NCBI GenBank assembly: GCA_903830915.1
Contig: CAIKVR010000302.1
Coordinates: 1 to 52,382 of the forward strand
Reading direction: 5' to 3'
From: an uncultured Bacteroidales bacterium
GTDB lineage: Bacteria > Bacteroidota > Bacteroidia > Bacteroidales > Paludibacteraceae
DNA: 52,382 nucleotides
Below, piece by piece: positions 18,147 to 27,192 of this stretch (positions within the stretch are counted from its first letter, which is position 1; the number at the start of each line of letters is the position of its first letter). The position numbers were made by a program, and so were the translations under genes. A model generated the notes under the pieces. That model saw nothing but the letters and a program-made list of their open reading frames with translations, was not told the DNA's origin and searched no databases.

Positions 18147-20408
18147 ATGAACTTAAAAAATTTAATCGTATTACTTCTATTACTTTGTCCAATAGCAATA
18201 TTTGCTAAAGTTCTACATGTTTCTCCAACCGGAAACGATGCAAATCCCGGAACGGTGGAAGAACCGTTTTGTACCATTCAGGGAGCTGTCAACAAATTGC
18301 AAGCCGGCGATATCTGTTTAATTCATAATGGAACCTATCGCGAAAATATCAATATTAAAAACTCGGGAAATGCCGTAGCGCCTATCATTATTCAGTCAGC
18401 TAAAGGAGAAAATCCTGTGATTTCGGGATTGAATATCCTAAATTTGAGATGGAAAGCAACCGACAAAAAAGGCATATTTGTAGCTGATTACAACAGTTCG
18501 GGTTTTGAACAATTATTTTTAGATGGAAAGCCTTTACTGGAAGCTCGTTGGCCCAATGTGCCGAGAGATAAAAACGGTGATTGGGATTTCTTTTCTCCGA
18601 AAATGTGGGCTGCTGTCGATTCAATCGGCAATAATTATGGGATTGTAAAGGATACTGATTTGGCATCGACCGGTTGGAATGTAACAGGTGCAACAGCGAT
18701 TTTGAATGTTTGTCACCAGTTTTTTGTCTGGACAAGAACAGTAGAAGGTCATTCGGCAGGAAGTAATAGTTTCAATTATCCCAAGAATTTGGGAAATAGT
18801 GTTAAAGCAGAGGATGAATCGGGTGCAAAACTCAAATTCGATGACGATCGGTATTATTTGATTGGAAAAAAGGAATTTTTGGATGCTCCAGGCGAATGGT
18901 TTTACGACAGCAGCAATAAACAGCTTTTTGTATGTATGCCGGAGGGAAAAACACCTCAAAAAGCACTGCTGGAAGTGAAGACACGTAACTATTCATTGAC
19001 GGCTACAGCAAACGCCAGTTACATAACCGTTGATGGTATTACCTTTTTTGGAACAGCTTTTAAGTTTGGGAAAGACTATAATAGCAGAAGCAGCAATATT
19101 GTTTTCATGAATAATACTGTTTTGTACTCTTCATGGACTGAATATTTCTCAATGCCAAAAGAAGATGTCCATGAGAAGTGCGACAGAAACTACCCAATGA
19201 TTGATGCAGACAATGCAATAGTTTTAAATAATATTTTTGCTTACGGAGCAATGAGCGCACTATATATCAGCGGTTTCTCAAATCTGATTGAGAACAATCT
19301 ATTTCATGATTTTAATTACAATTCAACATTGGGCTTTCCACCCTTACAAGTGAGTAAACCCTGGGAAGCGCTGATTGGTAAAGCTGGCAAAGCAACCGTC
19401 CGAAACAACACAATTTACAACAGTGGCGGTATTGCACTTCAGGTGGCACAAGCCGATAATGATGTATTTATGAATGATATGTATAATGTTTATCGTTCAT
19501 GCTGGGGAGGAAATAAAGATGTGTCAGCTCTTTATGCACAGAATACGTTCTGCCATGGAACACGACTGCATCACAATTGGGTGCACGAAGGATATGCAGG
19601 AACTCCACCACACCAATGGGGCGGCGGTATGGGCATTCGGGGCGATGACAAAACAACTGGTTTAACAATAGATCACAATGTGATTTGGAACATTGGTAGT
19701 GCCGGAATTGAACTGAAAAACCCCGACAATCCTACACCGGACATGGCAAACAGAGCTTGTAGTAATACCATTTTTCAACACAGCAAATACAATAAAGTAA
19801 AAAGTGGTATGATCGTGGAGACGCATCGTAATATGTGTAATCAGTATAGTTCTGTTGTCAATAATTTATCAGAAACTATATATGGTCATTGGTTTGCCAG
19901 ACCAATTGAAACGCTTGCCGATTACAGCCACAATGCAACTGGAAAAGTAGTTGAAAGCTTGTTGGAAAATCCATTGTCCTTCGATTTTAGACCCAAAGCA
20001 ACTGCCACCGATGTAATTGACAAAGGGAAAGTATTTCAAGATCTTACCGATTGTCAGTTTGGTTCAGCACCTGATATAGGTGCTTACGAACGAGGTGACA
20101 GTATTTACCGAATTCCAGGCAGGCGCGAAGTGAAAGCTTCATTCCCAATCGTTCCGAATGGGGCAATCGTTTCAGCCGACCGCGATGCATTGATGTGGCG
20201 ACCTGCTTATAACGCAGTTTCTCATGTGGTTTTTTTTGGAAATGATGCTAACAAGTTAGTGAATAGTGGAAAATTCACAGGCGAAAAAAATGTTTTTACT
20301 TTGCCCAAATTGATTGCAGGACAAAAATACTTCTGGCGAGTAGATGCCACTATGGCCGATGGTTCTGTAGTGAACGGTGATGTTTGGAACTTTAATGTAA
20401 GCCAATAA
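18147..20408 (+). CDS. Right-handed parallel beta-helix protein, candidate polysaccharide lyase or glycosidase (paralogue 1)
   Basis: A 753-residue secreted protein. Signal peptide 1-20, then the DUF1565-like opening LHVSPTGNDANPGTVEEPF and the AGDICLIHNGTYRENI repeat of a parallel beta-helix. Distinct motifs shared with two other proteins here are FEQLFLDGKPLLEARWPNVP, HNWVHEGYAGTPPHQWGGGM and IRGDDKTTGLTIDHNVIW. The last ~90 residues form a fibronectin-III-like domain (ALMWRPAYNAVSHVVFF to GDVWNFNVSQ). The architecture recalls beta-helix glycosidases such as GH120 and GH141, but catalytic residues cannot be assigned. It is embedded in the nan/sulfatase run with 15-21 bp gaps, so it probably acts on the same glycan. 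Confidence 0.8.
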   Translation: MNLKNLIVLLLLLCPIAIFAKVLHVSPTGNDANPGTVEEPFCTIQGAVNKLQAGDICLIHNGTYRENINIKNSGNAVAPIIIQSAKGENPVISGLNILNLRWKATDKKGIFVADYNSSGFEQLFLDGKPLLEARWPNVPRDKNGDWDFFSPKMWAAVDSIGNNYGIVKDTDLASTGWNVTGATAILNVCHQFFVWTRTVEGHSAGSNSFNYPKNLGNSVKAEDESGAKLKFDDDRYYLIGKKEFLDAPGEWFYDSSNKQLFVCMPEGKTPQKALLEVKTRNYSLTATANASYITVDGITFFGTAFKFGKDYNSRSSNIVFMNNTVLYSSWTEYFSMPKEDVHEKCDRNYPMIDADNAIVLNNIFAYGAMSALYISGFSNLIENNLFHDFNYNSTLGFPPLQVSKPWEALIGKAGKATVRNNTIYNSGGIALQVAQADNDVFMNDMYNVYRSCWGGNKDVSALYAQNTFCHGTRLHHNWVHEGYAGTPPHQWGGGMGIRGDDKTTGLTIDHNVIWNIGSAGIELKNPDNPTPDMANRACSNTIFQHSKYNKVKSGMIVETHRNMCNQYSSVVNNLSETIYGHWFARPIETLADYSHNATGKVVESLLENPLSFDFRPKATATDVIDKGKVFQDLTDCQFGSAPDIGAYERGDSIYRIPGRREVKASFPIVPNGAIVSADRDALMWRPAYNAVSHVVFFGNDANKLVNSGKFTGEKNVFTLPKLIAGQKYFWRVDATMADGSVVNGDVWNFNVSQ

Positions 20409-20429
20409 TTTAAACACAGTTAAAGCATA

Positions 20430-21884
20430 ATGAATCAAATCAGTTCATTTTCAGCTTTGATGTTCCTTTCTTCCGTGCAGCTAATTGCTACGGAGAAAAA
20501 ACCCAATATCATCTTAATTCTTGCTGATGATATGTCAGCAAAAGAATTAAGTATTTATGGCAATAAGGAACATAAAACTCCAAATATTGATCAATTAGCA
20601 GCGGAAGGAACCCATTTCAGCACCTGTTGGGGCGCTGCGGTGAGTTCACCGGCCAGAGCCATGTTAATGACCGGTAAATATGCCGATCAAACGGGATGGT
20701 ACGATGTACGCTCTACTCCTAAAGGTGATGAACCGAACGCTTTGTTGTTTAAACAAAACACTCTGATTAGTAAAATTGCCAAACAGGCTGGTTATACTAC
20801 AGCCATGTCGGGTAAATGGCAAATGGGTGGTGGTGACCCGACCAACGATTGGATGTGGGATGAGTGGTCGTTACCCTATAAAACTATTCCTTGGACAGGA
20901 GCAGTCTGTCCAGATTCATTTGTGCTGGCTGGTCAGGTTCCTATGTATTGGGGTGGTCCATTCGGGGCAAATGGAAAGCCAATGAAAACAACGCCGCAGG
21001 ATTTTACCGAAGATTTACATAACGCATTTATGCTAGATTTTATTACCCGTCATAAAGAAGTGCCATTCTTTTACTATTGGACTACAAACTTGCCCCATGT
21101 AAGTTGGGATTATGAACACCGAAACCCCGAAGACAAATCGAAAGATGGAAAAGTCTGGGATTGGAAGTATGTGGAAATGCCCAAGCGTAATGCGAGTGGG
21201 AAGCAACTCTATAATCCTGACGGGACAAAACAGAAAACAAAGGGAACACTCAAAGCCGATATTGAATATTTGGATTATGAAGTTGGTAAGTTGGTTCGAA
21301 AATTGAAACAACTCGGAATTTATGAAAATACGATTATCATTTTTACGGCCGATAATGCCACGACAGGTTGGAAAGGTAGCGTAATAGAGGAGCAAGGGCC
21401 TAGAGTTCCTTTAATTGTCCGTGGTCCTGGTATTGTCAGGAAAAAAGAACCGCAACCAGCTTTGGTCGATTTCACTGATTTAATACCTACAGTTGCTCAA
21501 ATCATGGGTGCACAACTTCCCACGACTGAAAAATTTGACGGAATAAGTTTTCTGCCAGCGTTAAAAGGAGAAGCATTTACGGGACGTGATTGGATACATA
21601 CGAATCACAGCCGTTATTCCATGTTTCGATTGTCAAATTGGATATTGGATGGACATAATACATTGTGGTATTGTGCTGAAAAACGCGATCACAATTACGA
21701 AAAAACTTCGTATGAAAAGAATGAATCTTCTAAATCAGTCATGAAGCAGTTTAAACTCCTTTCTGCCAAATTACCAGGGATGGATACCGCTTCGGTATCG
21801 TACAAACGAATGAAAAAGTACAATGATAATTACAAAGAGGTTAAAGAACTTGAGAATAGAACGTCACATTTAGATGCTCCTTAA
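20430..21884 (+). CDS. Type I sulfatase, Ser-type (sulfatase 1)
   Basis: Arylsulfatase-family enzyme of 484 residues that hydrolyses sulfate esters, presumably on glycan in the periplasm. The modification motif is S72-S-P-A-R76 followed by AMLMTG, so the formylglycine comes from Ser. The metal site is ILADDMSAK near residues 30-38 with a second acidic/Asn cluster at IIIFTADNAT. SGKWQMGG carries the usual Lys, but the common G-K-W-H-L has Gln in place of His. The first 20 residues form a weak signal peptide. The C-terminal part (from RDHNYEKTS) is charged and unlike common subfamilies. The sulfatase subfamily and sulfate position are not predictable by eye. Confidence 0.9.
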   Translation: MNQISSFSALMFLSSVQLIATEKKPNIILILADDMSAKELSIYGNKEHKTPNIDQLAAEGTHFSTCWGAAVSSPARAMLMTGKYADQTGWYDVRSTPKGDEPNALLFKQNTLISKIAKQAGYTTAMSGKWQMGGGDPTNDWMWDEWSLPYKTIPWTGAVCPDSFVLAGQVPMYWGGPFGANGKPMKTTPQDFTEDLHNAFMLDFITRHKEVPFFYYWTTNLPHVSWDYEHRNPEDKSKDGKVWDWKYVEMPKRNASGKQLYNPDGTKQKTKGTLKADIEYLDYEVGKLVRKLKQLGIYENTIIIFTADNATTGWKGSVIEEQGPRVPLIVRGPGIVRKKEPQPALVDFTDLIPTVAQIMGAQLPTTEKFDGISFLPALKGEAFTGRDWIHTNHSRYSMFRLSNWILDGHNTLWYCAEKRDHNYEKTSYEKNESSKSVMKQFKLLSAKLPGMDTASVSYKRMKKYNDNYKEVKELENRTSHLDAP

Positions 21885-21899
21885 TGTAATTCAGATAGA

Positions 21900-23414
21900 A
21901 TGAAAAATAGAATAATTATACCACTGCTCACAGCGGCTCCTCTTATTACACAGGCACAAAAGCCAATGAACGTGGTCATCATTATGGACGATCAGCATCG
22001 GTTTGATTTTACAGGTTACATGGGGCATCCTATTATCAAAACGCCGAATTTGGACAAATTGGCACAAGAAGGTGTCGCCTTTGAAAACGCTTATTGTGTG
22101 AGTCCTATCAGTGTACCCAGTCGCACGAGCATTTTTACTGGAAAGTATGTTCATCGAACCGGAAAGGTTTTTAATGACAAAGAATTACGTACGGATGAAT
22201 GGACTTTTGTTGAACCTTTGAAAGCCAAAGGGTATAAAATCGGAATTGCAGGGAAAAACCACTGTTTTACAGACAAATACTTAAAAACAAATTTCGATTA
22301 TTGGGAAGAAACCGGTCATTGGGGACGAAAGCATGGTACAATAACAGAAACTGACAAGAAAGTGAATGATTATTTTGACCATGATCCTCGTCCGGGTTTT
22401 GAGACGTCAAAAAACATGCTGGAAGGTCTTATACCTGGTCCAATGCCTTTCCCGCAGGAACAATGTCCTACTTATCGGATTGCCGAAGATGGCATTCAGT
22501 TTCTGGAGCAAAACAAGGAAAAACCGTTTATGCTTTACTTTTCGTTTGGCGACCCGCATTGGCCAACTGTTGTACCCGAGCCTTACTATTCAATGTACAA
22601 TCCCAAAGATGTAATCATGCCACATGCAGATTACGATTGGAAAACTGCACCTTTTAAGCATTTCGTGCAAACACAAGCGGTTGGTATAAATAATTATACC
22701 GATGCCGAAAAACGAAGAGTAATAGCCACCTATTATGGTCAGATAACTTTTGTGGATCATGCTATAGGGATGTTTCTGGATAAACTGAAATCGTTGGGAC
22801 TCGACAAAAATACAATTGTAGTATTTATGTCTGATCATGGCGATTGGGGTGGAAACTATGGTATAATAGCCAAAACCGGAGGATTTCAGGAAACACTGAT
22901 TCGCGTGCCAATGATAGTGAAAATACCAGGCATGACCGACCATAAACGCGTGAAAGCACAAGTGAGTAACATTGATGTATTGCCTACGATATTCGATTAT
23001 ATTGGAATTCCCTTTCCGCGAAATGTACAGGGAAAATCCTTTCTAAAAGTATTGAACGGGGAGAAAACGGAGCATCGCGATGTGATTTTTGCCGAAGTGG
23101 GCGATGCCAAAACGCCACCTCCGGCAATGGACAGAAAAACCTTTGAAGAGGTTCGGTTAAAACGCGAAAAAGAAGAAGGAATGTTTTGGTTTATTGATTA
23201 TACCACCAAAGGACGGTCGGTGATGATACGGCGCGACAATTGGAAGTATGTGTTTAACACAGGTTTCGTGAACGAATTGTACGACCTTAAAAACGACCCT
23301 TATGAAATGAACAACCTGATTGACAAAGCTAAATACAAAGATAAACAGGCTTCATTGAGTCGGGAGTTAATGGAGTGGCTACTAAGGGAACCGGTAACGA
23401 ATATGGAACCGTAG
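21900..23414 (+). CDS. Type I sulfatase, Ser-type (sulfatase 2)
   Basis: A 504-residue sulfatase with signal peptide (1-19). The modification motif is S71-V-P-S-R75 then TSIFTGKY. Metal and active-site features are VVIIMDDQHR (Asp pair 30-31), GIAGKNHCF (the GKxH Lys/His), FMSDHGDWGGNYG and a late LYDLKNDPYEMNNL segment typical of the family. Gaps of 15 and 38 bp to its neighbours place it in the same transcript. The GDHG arrangement resembles glycosaminoglycan and N-sulfoglucosamine-type sulfatases, but substrate is unassigned. Confidence 0.9.
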   Translation: MKNRIIIPLLTAAPLITQAQKPMNVVIIMDDQHRFDFTGYMGHPIIKTPNLDKLAQEGVAFENAYCVSPISVPSRTSIFTGKYVHRTGKVFNDKELRTDEWTFVEPLKAKGYKIGIAGKNHCFTDKYLKTNFDYWEETGHWGRKHGTITETDKKVNDYFDHDPRPGFETSKNMLEGLIPGPMPFPQEQCPTYRIAEDGIQFLEQNKEKPFMLYFSFGDPHWPTVVPEPYYSMYNPKDVIMPHADYDWKTAPFKHFVQTQAVGINNYTDAEKRRVIATYYGQITFVDHAIGMFLDKLKSLGLDKNTIVVFMSDHGDWGGNYGIIAKTGGFQETLIRVPMIVKIPGMTDHKRVKAQVSNIDVLPTIFDYIGIPFPRNVQGKSFLKVLNGEKTEHRDVIFAEVGDAKTPPPAMDRKTFEEVRLKREKEEGMFWFIDYTTKGRSVMIRRDNWKYVFNTGFVNELYDLKNDPYEMNNLIDKAKYKDKQASLSRELMEWLLREPVTNMEP

Positions 23415-23452
23415 AAAAGTAGTATTTTTGAATTTTGAAATAAAATAAAAGA

Positions 23453-25432
23453 ATGATATTTAATAAATTAAAACTGTCCCGCACCACTGCACTTGCACCT
23501 TTGTACATAGCTGCAAGTGGGTTGATGAATCAGGCTGAGGCCAAAAACAGCAAACCTAATTTCGTAGTAATCTTGATTGACGATATGGGTTATGGTGATA
23601 TTGGACCTTTTGGTGCAACTACCCAAAAAACGCCAAACTTAGATAAAATGGCTGCCGAAGGGATGAAACTGACTAGTTTTTATGCTTGTCCCATTAGTTC
23701 TCCTTCGCGCATGGCCTTGATGACTGGAAGTTATCCTATCCGTGCGGGTATGCCCGAAGGCGTTTTTATGCCGGCAGATAAGAATGGGATAAATCCGAAT
23801 GAAATTACCGTGGCTGAATTGTTGAAAGCTCAGGGCTACAAAACAGCCTGCATTGGTAAATGGCATTTGGGTGATGCGCCTGAATTTATGCCGAATCGCC
23901 ACGGATTTGATTATTATTTTGGTTTGCCCTATTCCAACGATATGAGTCCGCGTGAAGAAGGCGGAAAATCGCAATACGAAGCAACGTCCGATCCTCGTCA
24001 GAATGAACCCATGCCACCATTGCCCTTGCTTCGTAATGACAAAGTGCTGAAACAGGTAAAAACAGAAGATCAAGAAGCCCTGATTGAAGATTATACTAAA
24101 GAATCTGTTCAGTTTATTCACGAGAATAAAAACCGTCCTTTCTTTTTGTATCTGTCACACAATGCGGTGCACGTGCCCTTCCACCCTTCCAAAAAATTCA
24201 GCGGACGTACCGGAAACGGCGAACTAGCCGATTGGGATGAAGAAATGGATTGGAGCGTGGGTGAAGTTTTGAATGCCTTGCTGAAAGAAGGTTTGGACAA
24301 AAATACGATGGTGATTTTTACTTCCGATAATGGTTCGCCTTTCCCTATGCAGGGTCGCAGCCAGAAAGGCGGCAGTAATTTACCGTTCCGTGGCGTTAAA
24401 CATACGGTTTACGAAGGTGGACTGCGTGTTCCCACCATTGCCTGGTGGCCGGGAAAGATCAAAGCCGGTACAAGTTGTGATGACATTACTTCAAACATGG
24501 ATATTTTGCCCACGCTGGTATCACTGGCAGGTGGAAAACTACCTACCGACCGCAAAATTGATGGTGTAAACCTGTGGCCACAACTTTCGGGCGTACCCAA
24601 TGCCAAAGCACCACGCACTTATTTTGATTATTACCTGAATGATGATTTGGCTGCTATCCGGGAGGGGGAATGGAAACTTATCCGCAAAGAAGAAGATGGA
24701 CATTTTCTGAAAACACCGGAATTGTATAACCTCGTAACCGATCAGGCTGAAAAAAATAACGTAGCAACTCAGCATCCGGATATTGTGGAACGATTGGAAA
24801 AACTGGCACAATCCGAAGCAGCCGATTTGGGCGATGGAAAACCCGGTCCCGGTTGTCGCAAAACTGGACATGTGGATAATCCAAAAACCATTTTACCTTC
24901 CGATTATAAACCCTATCGTAAACTGATTGCACCTGCAGGAACGCCGGCAAATGACTTACGCTGGTTGGCCAATGAATCGCGTATGTTGACCGCTCAGGTT
25001 CAGAAAGCCATTGATTTCTGTGAAAAGAAAGGTGGTGGAACAGTCTTGTTTGGAGCAGGTAGATATACCATTGGGCAAATTACTCTGAAAGATAATGTTA
25101 CCCTGCAATTGGACACTGCCACGGTTTTGTTTGGTTCGCCTTATCCGAATGATTATAAGTACGTTGATGGAAAATTTAGTGGATTAATCTGTGCTAAAAA
25201 TGCAAAGAATTTCAGCATTAAAGGTGGTGGCACAATTGATGGAAATTCCAATGCATTCAACAATCTGTTGCCTGGTGTGGATATAGATGGCAAACCATTT
25301 GCATTGTTGCAGTTCAGCAACTGTACCTGTTTTGTATTAGAGAACCTGAAACTTACAGCAATCAACTGTTTGCCAATGGATTTTATCGGCTGTTCAGAAA
25401 GTCAGGTGAAAGAAGTGAAAATCAACAAATAA
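23453..25432 (+). CDS. Ser-type sulfatase fused to a truncated GH28-like beta-helix (sulfatase 3)
   Basis: A 659-residue protein of two parts. Residues 1-30 are a signal peptide. Residues ~33-495 are an arylsulfatase A-like domain: LIDDMGYGD, modification motif S82-S-P-S-R86, IGKWHLG, FTSDNGSP and a late LYNLVTDQAEKNN. Residues ~500-659 read like the N-terminal coils of a GH28 polygalacturonase: TAQVQKAIDFCEKKGGGTV, GRYTIGQITLKDNVTLQLD, FSIKGGGTIDGN. The frame stops at VKEVKINK, before the region where GH28 has its NTD, DD, GHG and RIK catalytic motifs. Only 26 bp separate it from the next gene, so the missing part is not simply frameshifted downstream. The appended part is probably non-catalytic. 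Confidence 0.88.
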   Translation: MIFNKLKLSRTTALAPLYIAASGLMNQAEAKNSKPNFVVILIDDMGYGDIGPFGATTQKTPNLDKMAAEGMKLTSFYACPISSPSRMALMTGSYPIRAGMPEGVFMPADKNGINPNEITVAELLKAQGYKTACIGKWHLGDAPEFMPNRHGFDYYFGLPYSNDMSPREEGGKSQYEATSDPRQNEPMPPLPLLRNDKVLKQVKTEDQEALIEDYTKESVQFIHENKNRPFFLYLSHNAVHVPFHPSKKFSGRTGNGELADWDEEMDWSVGEVLNALLKEGLDKNTMVIFTSDNGSPFPMQGRSQKGGSNLPFRGVKHTVYEGGLRVPTIAWWPGKIKAGTSCDDITSNMDILPTLVSLAGGKLPTDRKIDGVNLWPQLSGVPNAKAPRTYFDYYLNDDLAAIREGEWKLIRKEEDGHFLKTPELYNLVTDQAEKNNVATQHPDIVERLEKLAQSEAADLGDGKPGPGCRKTGHVDNPKTILPSDYKPYRKLIAPAGTPANDLRWLANESRMLTAQVQKAIDFCEKKGGGTVLFGAGRYTIGQITLKDNVTLQLDTATVLFGSPYPNDYKYVDGKFSGLICAKNAKNFSIKGGGTIDGNSNAFNNLLPGVDIDGKPFALLQFSNCTCFVLENLKLTAINCLPMDFIGCSESQVKEVKINK

Positions 25433-25458
25433 AAAATCTTTTTACTAAAACAAAAATC

Positions 25459-27057
25459 ATGTCTAAACAAAATAAAATTATAGCCTTTACAGGTTCGTCC
25501 CTGCTGCTTTTGTCGGCAAATTCTATATTGGCACAACAACCCAAACAACCAAAATCCAGACCCAATATACTTTTCATTTTATCCGACGATCATGCCAGAA
25601 CCGCCATAAGTGCTTATGGAAGTGAGCTTTCAAAAATAGCTCCGACACCCAATATCGACAAAATTGCACAAAGTGGAGTCTTGTTTTCTAATATGTTATG
25701 TACCAATGCTATATCGGGACCGAGTCGTGCTTGTTTGCTGACAGGAAAATTTAGTACAGCCAATGGATTTACTCAAAACGAAGGGGGCGTTATTTTTGAC
25801 GGTTTGCAACCAACCGTTTCCAAATACCTGCAGGCAGCCGGTTACAACACATCTCTTTTCGGTAAATGGCACCTCTTTTCCGACCCGACGGGTTTTGATT
25901 ATTGGATGATTCACAACAACCCTGGTCAGCAGGGAACGTATTGGGATCCGATTTTTAAAGTAAATGGCAAACAGGAAGTGCGAAAAGGATACGCCACCGA
26001 TTTAACTGCCGATGCGGCGTTGGACTGGATGGATAAGGGTCGCGATAAAAGTAAACCTTTCTGCATGATGCTGAATTTCAAAGCACCGCACCGACCATGG
26101 GAACCGGATATTAAATACGAACATCTTTTTGACGACATTACCATTCCTACACCTGAAACTTTCGACGATGATTATAGCGGTCGTGAATTGACCTTGGGTA
26201 AAAATATGGCTACCATAGCCTATCATCTTTCACGCAACGATCTTAAGATGACACCTCCCGATAGCCTGACCGGACTAAAACGTGAAAAATGGCTGAGTTG
26301 GGGGATGTTGGGTGAACGTCAGCACGTTTCTCCCAATCCAAACATGAGTGATAAAGAACTTAAAATGTGGAAGTTCCAAAAATACATGAAAGACTATCTC
26401 CGTTGTGTAAGGTCTGTGGACGATAATGTGGGGCGTATGATTGATTATCTCAAAAAGAATGGATTGTATGAAAACACACTAATCATTTATATGGGAGATC
26501 AGGGTTTTTACCTGGGCGAACACGGACTATTTGATAAACGCTGGATGTATGAAGAAAGCCTGCAAATGGCTTGTCTTGTGAGTTTACCAAATTCGATAAA
26601 GGATCCGGGTATGCGCACTATTCCTCAATTAGCAATGAATGTTGATATTATGCCAACTTTGCTCGACTATGCCAATGCAAAGATCCCAGCCGATGTACAC
26701 GGTGAAAGTCTACGACCCTTACTGGAGCAAACCCCAAAAGCGAAAAAATGGCGTAAATCAGCATATTATCAATACTTTGAATATCCACGTTACCACAATG
26801 TCCAGCCACATTACGGAGTTCGCACTGAACGTTACAAGCTGATTCATTTCTATTACGATGTGGATGTATGGGAGTTTTACGATTTGAAAACCGATAAAAA
26901 TGAGTTGAAAAATCAATACAACAATCCTGTCTATCAGAAACAGATTGCCGAACTGAAAAAAGAAATCGTCCGCTTACAAAAGAAATATCAGGATGATATA
27001 ACCCTCCAACAACGAAGGGAAATAACCACAAAGCATATGAGGCAGTACGAGGAATGA
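25459..27057 (+). CDS. Type I sulfatase, Ser-type (sulfatase 4)
   Basis: A 532-residue sulfatase with signal peptide (1-25). Features: FILSDDHARTAI (metal Asp pair), modification motif S86-G-P-S-R90 then ACLLTGKF, FGKWHLF, YMGDQGFYLGEHGLFDKRWMY and a C-terminal FYDLKTDKNELKNQY segment. The GEHG stretch with the following basic/Trp residues resembles the branch containing many Bacteroidota exo-sulfatases. It is the last gene of the tightly spaced run that begins at nanA. No strong terminator is seen in the 135 bp before the next gene, which instead holds operator copy B. Confidence 0.9.
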   Translation: MSKQNKIIAFTGSSLLLLSANSILAQQPKQPKSRPNILFILSDDHARTAISAYGSELSKIAPTPNIDKIAQSGVLFSNMLCTNAISGPSRACLLTGKFSTANGFTQNEGGVIFDGLQPTVSKYLQAAGYNTSLFGKWHLFSDPTGFDYWMIHNNPGQQGTYWDPIFKVNGKQEVRKGYATDLTADAALDWMDKGRDKSKPFCMMLNFKAPHRPWEPDIKYEHLFDDITIPTPETFDDDYSGRELTLGKNMATIAYHLSRNDLKMTPPDSLTGLKREKWLSWGMLGERQHVSPNPNMSDKELKMWKFQKYMKDYLRCVRSVDDNVGRMIDYLKKNGLYENTLIIYMGDQGFYLGEHGLFDKRWMYEESLQMACLVSLPNSIKDPGMRTIPQLAMNVDIMPTLLDYANAKIPADVHGESLRPLLEQTPKAKKWRKSAYYQYFEYPRYHNVQPHYGVRTERYKLIHFYYDVDVWEFYDLKTDKNELKNQYNNPVYQKQIAELKKEIVRLQKKYQDDITLQQRREITTKHMRQYEE

Positions 27058-27096
27058 AATGTCAACATCTGGGATGTATATCTCTGATGTTCTTTT

Positions 27097-27131
27097 ACCC
27101 ATTACACCCTTTATCTTTATTCATTTGACCT
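27097..27131 (+). promoter_or_regulatory. PUL operator copy B
   Basis: Box 1 ACCCATTACACCC (27097-27109) and box 2 TCATTTGACCT (27121-27131). Half-sites start at 27099 and 27121, 22 bp apart. A -7 box TATTTTTG lies at 27154-27161, 22 bp past the element. It serves the beta-helix gene at 27193. Confidence 0.65.
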
Positions 27132-27153
27132 TGTTCATTGATTTGAAAGTACT

Positions 27154-27161
27154 TATTTTTG
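27154..27161 (+). promoter_or_regulatory. -7 box (TATTTTTG) for gene at 27193
   Basis: Matches TAnnTTTG, about 30 bp before the GTG start, at the same distance from the operator as in the other four copies. Confidence 0.55.
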
Positions 27162-27192
27162 TCATTACATTAATCATAAATAAAATACTAGC

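Noticed and set aside
23639..24121. 160-codon open frame on the minus strand
   Set aside because: It lies wholly inside the sulfatase 3 gene, has no recognisable domain, and its low-complexity Phe/His-rich text is typical of an antisense shadow.
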